A stretch of 64,000 nt of DNA, taken from contig CM068379.1 of NCBI GenBank assembly GCA_034770075.1, positions 14,386,922-14,450,921 of the forward strand. The letters run 5' to 3'. Every line of letters starts with the position of its first letter. Positions within the stretch are counted from its first letter, which is position 1. The position numbers and the translations under genes were made by a program. The notes beneath the pieces are model-generated. The model was not told the origin of the DNA and did no database searches. It saw only the letters and a list, made by a program, of their open reading frames with translations. Below are positions 33,230 to 44,675 of this stretch, one piece after another. The DNA is from Aralia elata (taxonomy: Eukaryota > Streptophyta > Magnoliopsida > Apiales > Araliaceae).

Positions 33230-34262
33230 GCAAGTAATCGTAATTGATAAACACGTATATCAAGAAATAAATGTTCTCTTTGAGATAGGCTTTGATAGCA
33301 GAGTAAATATCGGAAAGCAACTGAACAATTCTTAAACAACAGTATAACTCGTTTATATTCTTGAAATGATATACTGAATTCTGATACTGAGTGGTCACAA
33401 GACCATGAACGTTTATTTTTTTTTCTTGAAAAGGTTCTATCAGAAATCCATCTGTGAACCGTCTGGTCTTACGGGCACGGTGGGTGATCAGCCCGTTATG
33501 CCCTGTATTGATCAATACTATCTATTAGAACAACACTTGTGTCCATCGTCACTGTCCCCAGGATGCAATATAAAATGTTCCCAAGTTAGGGATGTTCTAC
33601 TCAGTTTGAAGTTCAACCCAAAAGCAAACAAGATGAACAACTTTATAAATTCTGAAACGATTTCAAGACTTAGTATGAAAGAATTGAAATAGTTAAATCT
33701 GAGGTCTAGCTAGAACAAACAGCGTAGACATTCATTTAAACTGCAAATGTGTATCAAATTTTATCAAATACACATGATCTTACCTTCATTATTTTTAGAA
33801 GCTGATTGGAATAAAATTATATAACATTATATTATTCATATATGATTGCGAAACATTTGCTCAAGGTAAGTGAACTTGTTTGAAGATAACGGAATTGAGA
33901 TAATTGCTCAAAAATAAACAAGATCAGGATACTTGCCTTGTTTGTTGATTATTGTAATCAATTCAGCTAAATTTGCTTTTACGGGTCCTACACAACCATA
34001 GTTATGAGTACATTAGCCATATATTCAGAATATATCACTTATATAACTATATACTAAATATCCACATTGTTCACGTTATTAGCTAATGATATTCAGTTTT
34101 CATTTTTGGTAAGCTTCGTTGTGATTGTAGTATGTGAGTACATTAAGAACCTTAGTTTACAACTCACTATTCGCTTTACTGGATTTCAACGTGTTTTTAG
34201 TATGTAACTATGTTATAAACTCAGTTTATAACCACCCATAATGTAATACATGAGCATTCCAT

Positions 34263-34266
<4 letters not shown>

Positions 34267-34309
<43 letters not shown>
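34267..34309. repeat. TA microsatellite in the solo LTR
   Basis: Uninterrupted TA tract of about 42 bp. Confidence 0.9.
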
Positions 34310-35978
34310 CATGTACAAGGTAACTTCATAACATATTTTATGTATTGAGTGTGATAACAATTTGTATAAATAAATTATAGTTCCCGTAGCAATATATATC
34401 TTTAACATTGTGAATATCATGTTAACTAGTATCGTCTCTTAATATAAAGCCAAACAGCCCCTTGAAACCATAATAGCCCTTTACTGGCTTAACAGTCCTA
34501 GACTTAGCTTTTAGTTTGAATTTATTCAATTACAATTCCTTGTAACTATATTAACATTTTACTTGTCTAATGTAACTAAAAATAGTATAAGCTAGGTTTG
34601 ACAAGTAACTAGTAAATTAACGCGAAGCTTTAACCCATTCATAATAGAATTGCTTCTCGCTTCTGCTGCTTGTTGTTAGTTGCTGCTGTCAATAGGCAGC
34701 AGCCCTTCTTCTTGTTATTGGTTTGATAACTCTTTTTTTTTATTTCCCTCATCTTTAATTCTTTTATATTAAATTCTAGCTATGATGTAGGTAATATAGT
34801 CAATTATTCTTCAAACACATTAACTAAACAACTTGTGCAACTTAACAGTGTTGATTACATGTCCAAGGAAGTTTCCAGCCACAGCCCAAACATAAACTCT
34901 GCTACTGCTGATAGTTCTTCGCCATGTGATGTTGCTGTTTCACAATGGTCTGATGTACATTGTTGCGTTGTTGCTGCTAGTGAGGGCATACTGCGGCTGC
35001 TGTGGTGCACGTCGTGGCACACAGCTACTGTACGCTGCTGCCACACGCAGCTAGCAGCCTTCTAACCCCTGCCGACACAGCTACTGCTGCTGCCATGGGC
35101 AGCAGCCTTGTTCCAACGTACCTCGTTCGCGATTTAATATATCCTAACGCATATATTTGATTACACCAAAGTTTAGATATGTTATAAATAACATATGAGA
35201 CTCTATTTATAAATTATAACCTCTCCATTTCAGACACTCTAGACAGCCCAAACAAGGCTTCAAAAATGCTTGCTCACAACTGTTTGTAACATTTCGTTTT
35301 GTTCCAAATTTACTATCATACGTGTTTTGGTTAACTTGAATTATGTAGGTAACCTTATTATACCTATTCCATTACATTCCAGTTCAAAGTTCTGATTCAT
35401 TATTGATTTTTAAGCTTTGAATTTTATTTGGGCATTTTACCGAATATGTTGTGTGCATTCTTCAAATTTTCAAATTTCTTAGACTTTGGTTTGAGGTTTA
35501 GCTAGGATTCACCATGGAATCCCCCATCCTTGTTTCTCCTCACAGCAACAACTAGTCACCCATGTTTTAGGTTCAATTTACTAACGATTTCCAACTACTT
35601 ATCACATAACCTAGTTATTCATGATAACTTTCTATTCACTTTAAATGTTTAAATGTACCAAGGAAAAGAGAAGAGTTTATAAATAAAATTGATCTTAATT
35701 CTTACCTTGTTTGATGATTAATCCTTGCTCCAATCCTTCTGCTATTCCAGATTATAGCTTTAATTTGTACGTCTTCAATTTCTGGAGGACTTTGTAATTT
35801 ACTAACATACTAGGAATTTCTTGTTTTGGAACGAATAGACAGATGGAATGGTTTGGAGCGGCAGAGAGAATGAGAGCTTCTTAGTTTCTATCTTACTGGT
35901 TATTCTTATTTCCTTAGTTGCTTTGTCACTTCATGAATGCTTAGTGTCCCATGATGGTTTAATTAATGAACAGCTGTT

Positions 35979-35983
35979 ACTTC
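35979..35983. repeat. Target site duplication of element 2, left copy
   Basis: ACTTC, matching 49435-49439. Confidence 0.95.
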
Positions 35984-36246
35984 TGTGACGCCCCCAAATT
36001 CGGGTCTCCAAATACCCGGATCTGGTCATCACGATTCAATACAACATTCACCTTTAACAACATATGATATCTAAAAGTGCGGAATATAATAAACATACAT
36101 TGTTCATTACAAGGTGTCACTAGTCCCAGAACACGATTAACCTTAAACATTTACACAATACATACCCTAAATAGCTATCAAGGTTTAAATTACATTAACA
36201 GCAATTAACTAACACATAAATCTAAAGTCTGCTACGAGAAATTCTA

Positions 36247-36296
36247 TCATTTCATCTTTTCTTTCCCTTTGTTCTTCCCTGACGTCTCGGGTTTAG
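36247..36296 (-). other. Short conserved frame after the LTR acceptor, element 2
   Basis: After ATTGCAG come CT and then KPETSGKNKGKEKMK and TGA. The upstream candidate exon is open in the same phase for over 60 codons but has no ATG. Copy in the 5' LTR at 46002-46051. Confidence 0.45.
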
Positions 36297-36324
36297 CTGC
36301 AATGAAATCATGATATAGCAAGGA

Positions 36325-36343
36325 TGAGCAACGAGTTTGCCCA
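36325..36343 (-). other. Hairpin upstream of the LTR splice acceptor, element 2
   Basis: Minus strand TGGGCAA-ACTCG-TTGCTCA, 7 bp with one G-U pair that forms only on the sense strand. It ends about 28 nt before the acceptor. Confidence 0.55.
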
Positions 36344-37279
36344 GCAAGTTTAAAGTGCAACAATAAAGATATATCATGATGAAGGGATATTAAAGGGATT
36401 TCAACAATAGAATAATCAGAAGCAAGAACATTAAATGCTTTTAGAATAATTGATAGTCAAATAGACTTTGAACGATAACTTCCAGAGGAGTCAATAGCTG
36501 GTTGACCCTCTGGTTACTGGCTACAGAATAACGTACTTGAGGGGATCAGCCTCGCGTACCCGATGTATATGCATAACACTTAATTCTGCTATTTGTACCT
36601 TATATACGGTACGTGGGGTACTCCCCTATAAATAAAGGGGTGTTCATACAGTCTAAGAATCCTTACCATTGATTGGTTCGGATAGCTTTTATAAATTTTC
36701 ACAAAATTGTCTGACCGAACAAGGGTTCAGACTTAACCATGAATGGTTTATAGATTTCTGAATTTAAATATACGAATTCAATGCACGAATGTTAATAAAT
36801 ATACAGAGGTGGAATAATTCTGAAAGTAATCAGACCACTTAAAGCATGCTTGGAGATAAAATTCAAGCTCAAAGAATCCTTGCAATAATATATACCTTTT
36901 GCATGAATTAAAATACTGCATAAAGTTTTAGAAGTATTGCTCAAGGTAAAAAGTTGAGTAAGGAAGAACTTGCAATAATGTAAGAAGTTTAGGGTTAGGA
37001 ACTTGCCTGTTTGCTCAGCTACAATTTAAATCTTAGCTTTAAATAATTGATCTCGAGTGACCTATCATCGGGTAAAGTCGATTTATCAATTAACAGTTGT
37101 ATATTGGCACCTCTTACTATACCTTTTACTCAACAGGTAAAATTCATCATCTATATTTAATTACTAACTAACATTAGCTAAACAGAAATTTATTGATGAT
37201 CTTTAGCTATTAAAAATAATTGTTAGCTAATCATGATTACTATTCTTGAGGGTTCAGATTATTTCCCTTATTGTCCCTA

Positions 37280-37920
37280 AATATGGGTCAACAATCTTTA
37301 TTTATTATTAGAATAATAAATTCTTCATGGTTTAATGACAACTAACTAATAGTTGGTTACTTATTTAATTACACTTAATTACTATTAATAAAATAATCTT
37401 TAAGTGTTTATCCTCATTATTCAATAACTTTATACTTAATTATTATTATTATTAAATAATAATTAAATACTTAGTACCTTTATTTACTATTTATTAATAA
37501 ATAATAAATAATTATTTTATTAACTTTATTCATATTTAATTATTATTATTACTAAATAATAATTAAATATTTATTATCTTTATTTATTAATGATAATAAA
37601 TAATCATCTTGTTTAACTTATTCATTATTATTCAATATTAATTAAATAATAATGAATGATTTATTATCTCTATTTATTATTTAGGGTTTAATTAAATAAT
37701 AATTAATAATTACTTTATTAACTATATTTATACTTAATTATTATTAATATTATTTAAATAATAATTAAATATTCATTATATTTATTTATTATTTATTGAT
37801 AATAAATAATTATTTGTTCATTATTATTAAACAATAATTAAATTTTTACTATCTTCATTTATTATTTATTGGCGAATAATAAATAATTATCTCATTAACC
37901 TTATTATTATTAAACATTTA
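37280..37920. repeat. AT-rich hairpin array in element 2 3' LTR
   Basis: Reverse-complement homologue of the element 1 array (8876-9745), within the candidate intron. The 5' LTR copy is at 47040-47660. Small indels between the two LTRs fall here. Confidence 0.8.
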
Positions 37921-38762
37921 GTAATAGCCATATGATGGTTGATTAGTATTACCCGTTTTCTGTAGGTATTTTAATCATTTAGCTATTGTTAACAAATGTT
38001 CGATATTGAATTGACTGGTTCATAATCATCCTTAAAGATTATGATAATAACTTAATATTATCCATCATGATTTAGTAACTAGGAGAGCAACTGCAGTACA
38101 GCACCTTCAGCACCAAAGTGCCCAAGGCGCTGCTGTCGCTCGCGCTGTACACGGTCATGCTGCTCACGGCTTAGGCGCCAACCCACATTCTGTTCTAACA
38201 CTAGCTGTATCACAGCCATACCTCAGCACACAGTATAATTAAATCCTATAAATCTTACACAAGCAAAATAGGCTACTAACTTAATAACACAGGGAATTCA
38301 ACAATTGATTCTTATTGGCACTACATCGAGCACCTTGTGGGCATAATAAAAATGAACTAGCCTAAGCCCTATATAGAACTATAATGTCCGAACCTTTCAT
38401 GGTTCTGCCATACATAAAATTCCAATCGATCACCACATCAATCAGCAACAAATTCGGCTAAACAGAATAAAGGAAATTACACGGCAACATGATCCCAAAC
38501 AGAAAAGGAGAAAAAGAAAAAGCCTAACGCAGCTACTGGGTTTAACCAACAGGGCTGATTATACCTTGGGGTTGGGTCGGCACAAAGGCAACTCCTAGCC
38601 GCTGCTCTCCTCCACCTCCCGAAATAGAACACAAAGCCGGACATTCACCAGTTAGTCCTCCTCGATCAGTCAATTGGCCGACTGTTGATGGTGCTCTCCC
38701 TGTCTCTCTCTCTCTAATTTGAATTTCCCAAATCGTCAACCCTTACCTCTGATTTAGGGTCC

Positions 38763-38770
38763 TATTTATA
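38763..38770 (-). promoter_or_regulatory. TATA box of element 2 LTR
   Basis: CTATAAATAG on the minus strand. The 5' LTR copy, which would drive the element, is at 48516-48523. It is followed by a GA-rich leader and the candidate donor. Confidence 0.65.
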
Positions 38771-39680
38771 GAGGAATTCGTGCCCTAACCCGGTATTGAC
38801 ACCCAATCGTGGTGTCAAATTTCGCACAGTGGGAACCATGATGAGTTTCGGTATGCTTCTTCATGCTTGCCCATACTTCGTCCGTTCTTCGTGCAGCTCA
38901 CTTTCGGCGCCTCTGCCTCACCGGCTCTCCTGTACTCCTTTCGGCGCGATTAGGTGGGGAAGTTAGGGGCACATGCCGACTGACCGCACGGTCCGTGGCT
39001 GCTGCAGGTCTTATCAATGCTATTGCCCGCTGGAAATTGAGTTTTTCCCCAAATTTTGCTCAGCAAATCTGATATGCCCCATGCCTTGTATAATTGATCG
39101 GCTAATGCCCTTTTCCCCTTGCCGAATTGGGCCAAAAAGAAAACCAACCCGGTTGTCATAACACGGCTGGATAAAACAAATAGAAGCTAAACTCTCCCTA
39201 GCCCACTAATTTACCCCAATCGGACAAGGAATGATGATGGGTCAGCCCAATTGATGTTGGGCCAGTCAACTAAGGAGGGGAATTGGGTCAATTTATTTAA
39301 AATTAATAATGCCATACTTCTAGTATTTAAATTAAATACATAACCTAATTAGCCCATTGCTTAATAAATCCCTTATTGGTCTTATTAAAATAAAATTATA
39401 AATTCTGTCATTGAAATTGAAGAATAATTATTTAACTATTTTAAATATACACTCAAATTATATATCTTGATAACTTGGAATTAACCTAATGTTGAGGTGA
39501 AATTAATTATTTACCCCCTTAACGTTGCAAATTAAACGTTACAATTATACACTCAAGTAATAACACACATATAGGTCTAATTAAGCATATAAAATAAATT
39601 CATAAATAATATAAAAAAAAAATCTTTAGGTTTCATAAATAAATTGATAGCGAAGTTAAAGAAATTTCTCGGGCATTACA

Positions 39681-39717
39681 TCCTCTCCCCCTTATAAAAA
39701 TTCCGTCCTCGGAATTT
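39681..39717 (-). other. Polypurine tract and pre-PPT hairpin, element 2
   Basis: Minus strand: AAATTCCG-AGGA-CGGAATTT (39698-39717), then TTTATAAGGGGGAGAGGA next to the LTR. Confidence 0.8.
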
Positions 39718-39728
39718 CAAATCTAAGG

Positions 39729-42700
39729 TTACTCAAATAATTGTGGATAATTTGCTCTTATCTTCTCTTCAAGTTCCCACGTAGCTTCTTCTACCGCGTG
39801 GTTTCTCCAGAGAACTTTAACGGAATGAATGGTTTTATTCCTCAGCCTCTGTTCCTTCCTATCCAGTATCTGAACAGGAATCTCCTCGTACGATAAGTCC
39901 TTTTCGACTTGAATTGGCTCATAGGAAATAACATGCTTGTAATCTGGCTTATACGGACGCAGCACTGATACATGAAACACGTTGTGAATGTGCTCAAGTT
40001 CAGGAGGTAATGCTACCTCGTACGCCACTTCGCCTATCCTCCTTAATATTTCAAAAGGTCCTATGAATCTAGGGCTCAGCTTGCCCTTCTTCCCAAAACG
40101 GATCTTCCCTTTCCAGGGTGATACCTTCAGAAACACAAAGCTACCAACTTCAAAGTCTCTTTTCTGGCGATGTAAGTCGGCATACTTTTTCTGACGATCC
40201 TGGGCTGCCACTAACCGTTGTCTTATTACTTTAATAATTTCCACGGTTTGTTGTACCAATTCTGGTCCCAACAATCTCCGCTCACCAACTTCATCCCAAC
40301 ACAACGGTGTTCGACACTTCCTTCCGTACAATGCTTCGTACGGTGGCATACCAATACTAGCGTGATAGCTATTATTATAAGCGAACTCTACCAGGGGCAA
40401 GTGATCGTCCCAGCTGCCACTTAAATCCATTACAACTGCCCGGAGCATATCCTCTAGGGTCTGAATTGTTCGCTCACTCTGACCATCAGTCTGGGGATGA
40501 TATGCCGTACTCATTCTCAGCTGTGTTCCCAGTCTCTCCTGCAGACTTCTCCAAAAATTTGACGTGAAGCGCGGATCCCTGTCAGACACAATAGATACCG
40601 GCACTCCATGTCGTGATACTATTTCCTTCACATAAAGTTTTGCTAGCTGTTCCAATTTGTACCTGATCTTGATCGGTAGAAAATGGGCAGACTTGGTCAA
40701 ACGATCTACGATCACCCAGATGGCATCTAGACCTTTTTGCGTTGTTGGAAGTCCTACCACAAAATCCATTGTGATGTGCTCCCACTTCCACTCGGGAATC
40801 TCTAAGGGTTGCAACAATCCGCTCGGCCGTTGGTGCTCAGCCTTGATCCTCTGACAAGTTAAACACCGGCTGACGAATTCTGCAACTTCCCCCTTCAAAT
40901 GCGGCCACCAATAATGCTGACGAAGATCCTGATACATCTTGGTGCTACCTGGATGTACCGAAAACCTCGTATTATGGGCCTCTTGCAAAATTTCTTCCCT
41001 TAAGTCTGGTACATAGGGTATCCAGATCCTTCCCTCGAATCTCAGCAATCCTGTGCTGTCAACCTTATACTTCGAGGCTTTTCCCTCCGATAACTGTTTC
41101 TTAATGTCAATGCATTCCTCGTCAAATTCTTGAGCCTCCTGTATCTTATCCAGTAGAGTTGGACCTACCGTCACGGCGAACACCTTTTCGTCCACCTCCA
41201 TTGGATACCTAACTTCCAGCTCCAGACGTTCAAAGTCCCGTATCAATTCCTCCTGGACTGTCAGCTGCATCAATTTCACCTTGCCTTTCCTACTTAAGGC
41301 ATCAGCCACTACATTTGCTTTGCCCGGATGGTACAGAATTTCACAGTCGTAGTCCTTGATCAATTCCAACCATCGGCGTTGCCTCATATTTAGCTCCTTC
41401 TGAGTGAAGATATATTTCAGACTTTTGTGATCTGTATATATCTCGCACTTCTCCCCGTATAGGTAGTGCCTCCAAATTTTCAAGGCGAAAACTACCGCTG
41501 CTAACTCCAAGTCATGAGTCGGATAACCCTTCTCATAATCCTTCAGCTGACGCGATGCGTAAGCCACGACCTTGCCGTGTTGCATCAGTACACAGCCAAG
41601 ACCCTTGTGTGATGCATCGCTATACACTACGAAACCCCCAGTGTTGTCTGGTAAGGTCAACACTGGTGCTTGGCTGAGTCTCTTCTTCAACTCCATGAAA
41701 CTCTCCTCACACTTCTCCGACCAAACAAACTTGACTGTTTTCCTGGTGAGATTGGTCAATGGCGATGCTATCTTGGAAAAATCCTGAATGAATCTCCGAT
41801 AGTATCCCGCTAACCCCAAGAAACTCCGGATCTCCGTCGGCGTCTTCGGTTGTTCCCAGTTGATAACGGCTTCTACCTTTGCTGGATCCACCGAAACCCC
41901 ATTCTTGTCTATGACATGACCCAGAAATTGTACCCTCTGCAACCAAAACTCACACTTCGAAAATTTTGCGTACAACTTCTCCTTCCTGAGAGCTCCTAAT
42001 ACAATCCTTAAGTGTTCAGCATGCTCCTCCTCTGTTTCTGAATACACCAAGATGTCATCGATGAATACAACTACGAACTTGTCCAAGTACTGCTTGAACA
42101 CTCTGTTCATCATATCCATGAATGCTGCTGGTGCGTTTGTCAATCCAAAAGACATTACCAGAAACTCGAAGTGCCCGTAACGAGTTCTGAATGCAGTCTT
42201 CGGGATATCTTCTTGCCTCACCTTCAGCTGATGGTAGCCTGTTCTTAAGTCGATCTTTGAAAAGTACTTTGCTCCTTTAAGTTGATCAAACAGGTCGTCG
42301 ATTCTAGGAAGCGGGTACCTATTCTTAATCGTAACTTTGTTCAACTCCCGATAGTCGATACAAAGCCTCATTGAACCGTCTTTCTTCTTTACAAACAGAA
42401 CTGGCGCTCCCCACGGGGACACGCTCGGTCTGATATAACCTTTATCTAACAGTTCCTGCAGTTGCACCATCAACTCCTTCATCTCTACAGGTGCCATTCG
42501 ATACGGCGGCTTCGATATTGGTGCGGTTCCCGGCGCTAAATCGATAACGAACTCGGTTTCCCTATCCGGCGGCAGTCCCGGAAGTTCATCGGGAAAGACA
42601 TCGGTGAACTCTCTCACGACTGGTATTTGACTCATCTCATCTCCGACCTGACGAGTATCGACCACATGGGCCAAATAACACCCGCATCCTTTCTTTAGTA

Positions 42701-44279
42701 ATCTCCTTGTTTGCATCATAGTAAGACAACAAGATGGTTTTGGTGATTTGCTGCCATAAAATACCACCTTCGACTTATTAGAAGTCTTTAGGTGTATACA
42801 TTTCTTCTTACAGTCAATAACTGCTCCGTGGGTTGATAGCCAATCCATTCCCAAGATTACATCGAACTCTCCCAGTCGAATTGGTATCAAATCTACATTG
42901 AGCTTAAATCCTCGCAATTCAGCACAACAATTCCTATGAATGCATTCTACGGGAATAATCTCCTTGTTGGCTACTTCTACGTTCATAGGGTGTTTTAACT
43001 TTTCACAAGGTACATTTAACTGACTAGCAAATTCTTCGGAAACAAAAGAGCAAGTAGCACCCGAATCAAATAGCACATATGCATTTATATCATTGATTGG
43101 GATGATACCTGACACCACGTCCTTGGATTCCATGGCATCCTGCACAGTCATGTTGAACGTGCGGGCTGTCGGCCTGTTAGCTTGACTGGCTGGTGGCCCG
43201 TAGTTCAACCGGTTGCTGTTTCCACTGTTGTTGTTGTTTCGGTTGCCACTCCCGGCGTCGCTTTTCTTCTTCGGACAATCCCTCATTTGGTGGTCGGGTG
43301 CTCCACATGAAAAACATCCCCCCTTTGGCTTATTCTGACATTGGGGAGCCATGTGCCCCGGTTGCCCACACCGGTAACAAACACTCTTTCCCTTCATACA
43401 TTCCCCGGTGTGGTTCTTGCCGCAATTATTGCACCTGCCGGGTTTCCTTGCCTCCCCTCCAGACTGGTTTCCTCCGGGTTTATTGCTCCCGAAAGATTGG
43501 CTCTCACTCCATTTACGTTTATTGGGGTTGCTGCCCCCGCTGCTCCCTGCCTTCGGGCCCTCATGTCCTTTCTTCTTCTCTTGATTGTGTTTGGCCAGGG
43601 CCTCACTGCCACCCTCTGCAATGATTGCCCTCTCCATCAATTCTGCAAATGTTCTGATTTTCAATACCGCCACAGAACGGTATAACCATGGTTTCAACCC
43701 CTGCTCAAACCTACGAGCTTTCCTTTCCTCTGTGCTGACTTGGTGAGCTGCAAACCGTGCCAACTCATTAAACTTAGCTGCGTACTCAGCCACAGACATG
43801 TTCCCTTGTTTTAGTTCTAGGAACTTGATCTCCATTTCCTGTTTCATGCTCTCTGGAAAGTAGTTTTCTAAGAACATCTCCTTAAAACGATCCCACGCGA
43901 CAGTGCCTTCTTCAACTCGGCCCCGATTGGCCTTCCACCAATAGTTGGCTTCTCCTTTTAACATGAAAGTGGCAAAACTTGTTTTCTGTTCCTCTGCCAC
44001 CCTTGCTACTTCAAAGACCTTCTCTATCTCTTCTATCCAGGTCTGCGCCTCGATTGGGTTAAGAGTTCCCTTGAACTCAGGTGGTCCGACCAATTTGAAA
44101 TCTTTAAAGTTTGCCAGATGATGCGTTGGCTCAGCTGCAGCTTGGGTTCTCTCAGGTGGTGGTCTGGATTGCATAGCCTCGGCCAGCATTTCCGCGAACA
44201 TTCTCATTGGGTTGGTTTGGTCTCCAACCTCACTTTCTGACTCTTCGACCTGTCGGTTACGTGGCCTTCCCCTTGGCAT
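39729..44279 (-). CDS. Tekay gag-pol polyprotein with chromodomain, element 2
   Basis: Single 1516-aa frame from MPRGRPRNRQ. Gag core about 55-235. Three CCHC-type knuckles at 283-294 (atypical spacing), 301-314 (CYRCGQPGHMAPQC) and 322-335. Protease active site D405-S-G. Reverse transcriptase about 560-800 with F739-I-D-D742. RNase H D888, E925, D950, D993. Integrase zinc site H1102/H1109-C1139-C1142 and triad D1172, D1233, E1269 (35 residues between the last two). Chromodomain about 1463-1516 (ILDRKEQ, VKVLWRNH, ATWELEE). It copies element RNA to DNA in cytoplasmic particles and integrates it in the nucleus. The chromodomain is thought to guide integration to marked chromatin in this clade. 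No stop or frameshift; gag and pol share one frame as usual for this family. I did not identify a separate gag stop or shift site. Confidence 0.97.
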   Translation of the reverse strand: MPRGRPRNRQVEESESEVGDQTNPMRMFAEMLAEAMQSRPPPERTQAAAEPTHHLANFKDFKLVGPPEFKGTLNPIEAQTWIEEIEKVFEVARVAEEQKTSFATFMLKGEANYWWKANRGRVEEGTVAWDRFKEMFLENYFPESMKQEMEIKFLELKQGNMSVAEYAAKFNELARFAAHQVSTEERKARRFEQGLKPWLYRSVAVLKIRTFAELMERAIIAEGGSEALAKHNQEKKKGHEGPKAGSSGGSNPNKRKWSESQSFGSNKPGGNQSGGEARKPGRCNNCGKNHTGECMKGKSVCYRCGQPGHMAPQCQNKPKGGCFSCGAPDHQMRDCPKKKSDAGSGNRNNNNSGNSNRLNYGPPASQANRPTARTFNMTVQDAMESKDVVSGIIPINDINAYVLFDSGATCSFVSEEFASQLNVPCEKLKHPMNVEVANKEIIPVECIHRNCCAELRGFKLNVDLIPIRLGEFDVILGMDWLSTHGAVIDCKKKCIHLKTSNKSKVVFYGSKSPKPSCCLTMMQTRRLLKKGCGCYLAHVVDTRQVGDEMSQIPVVREFTDVFPDELPGLPPDRETEFVIDLAPGTAPISKPPYRMAPVEMKELMVQLQELLDKGYIRPSVSPWGAPVLFVKKKDGSMRLCIDYRELNKVTIKNRYPLPRIDDLFDQLKGAKYFSKIDLRTGYHQLKVRQEDIPKTAFRTRYGHFEFLVMSFGLTNAPAAFMDMMNRVFKQYLDKFVVVFIDDILVYSETEEEHAEHLRIVLGALRKEKLYAKFSKCEFWLQRVQFLGHVIDKNGVSVDPAKVEAVINWEQPKTPTEIRSFLGLAGYYRRFIQDFSKIASPLTNLTRKTVKFVWSEKCEESFMELKKRLSQAPVLTLPDNTGGFVVYSDASHKGLGCVLMQHGKVVAYASRQLKDYEKGYPTHDLELAAVVFALKIWRHYLYGEKCEIYTDHKSLKYIFTQKELNMRQRRWLELIKDYDCEILYHPGKANVVADALSRKGKVKLMQLTVQEELIRDFERLELEVRYPMEVDEKVFAVTVGPTLLDKIQEAQEFDEECIDIKKQLSEGKASKYKVDSTGLLRFEGRIWIPYVPDLREEILQEAHNTRFSVHPGSTKMYQDLRQHYWWPHLKGEVAEFVSRCLTCQRIKAEHQRPSGLLQPLEIPEWKWEHITMDFVVGLPTTQKGLDAIWVIVDRLTKSAHFLPIKIRYKLEQLAKLYVKEIVSRHGVPVSIVSDRDPRFTSNFWRSLQERLGTQLRMSTAYHPQTDGQSERTIQTLEDMLRAVVMDLSGSWDDHLPLVEFAYNNSYHASIGMPPYEALYGRKCRTPLCWDEVGERRLLGPELVQQTVEIIKVIRQRLVAAQDRQKKYADLHRQKRDFEVGSFVFLKVSPWKGKIRFGKKGKLSPRFIGPFEILRRIGEVAYEVALPPELEHIHNVFHVSVLRPYKPDYKHVISYEPIQVEKDLSYEEIPVQILDRKEQRLRNKTIHSVKVLWRNHAVEEATWELEEKIRANYPQLFE

Positions 44280-44675
44280 GGTTTGGAATAAGGAAACTGA
44301 TAACTTTTACCTATAGATTCACATTTTACAACATATGTTATTAAAATAGACAATTAAAGGTAAAATATTTATCAACACATTTGATTTAAGCGAAACATCT
44401 GCATTTATATTCATATACCACCGTTTTGTTACAATGACTAAACCTGTGGCATACTTCTATAAATGCGCCACTATCTGTCCTATCAACAAATCATCCCCCT
44501 AGACAAAAGTGGGGAATCCTAACCTTTCCTCCCTCAAGACCACAAAAGTTGGGGTTTAATTGCTACCCCAATCATAACAACAATTATAAAGTTTCATAAA
44601 CAAACATGACTATGTCCTTAACATAAACAAAAGTGGGACTGGCTATACTAAGGGAAAATCAACTGCTCCATCAAA
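44280..44675 (-). other. Spacer between ORF0 and gag, element 2
   Basis: About 0.4 kb. No ORF recognised. Confidence 0.5.

Larger units (their letters stand above)
35984..39680 (-). mobile_element. Tekay element 2 3' LTR
   Basis: Minus strand starts TGTAATGCCCGAG and ends GGGGGCGTCACA. TATA box (minus) 38763-38770. Candidate donor AAG|GTATAA with GT at 38564-38563, acceptor AG at 36298-36297. AT-rich hairpin array 37280-37920. Confidence 0.97.

Noticed and set aside
33405..33692. 95-residue plus-strand frame in the solo LTR
   Set aside because: Antisense to the LTR transcript, no recognisable motif, not conserved in the other LTR families.
34835..35065. GC-rich 76-residue frame with its antisense partner in the solo LTR
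   Set aside because: Open on both strands because of GCTGCTG repeats. Inside an LTR intron candidate, with no motif.
38542..38739. 65-residue minus-strand frame in element 2 LTR (also 48295-48492)
   Set aside because: No ATG. I treat it as the candidate untranslated first exon of the leader, not as a gene.
43193..43685. Open frames on the plus strand opposite gag of element 2
   Set aside because: Antisense shadows of the zinc-knuckle region, with no similarity to any family I know.
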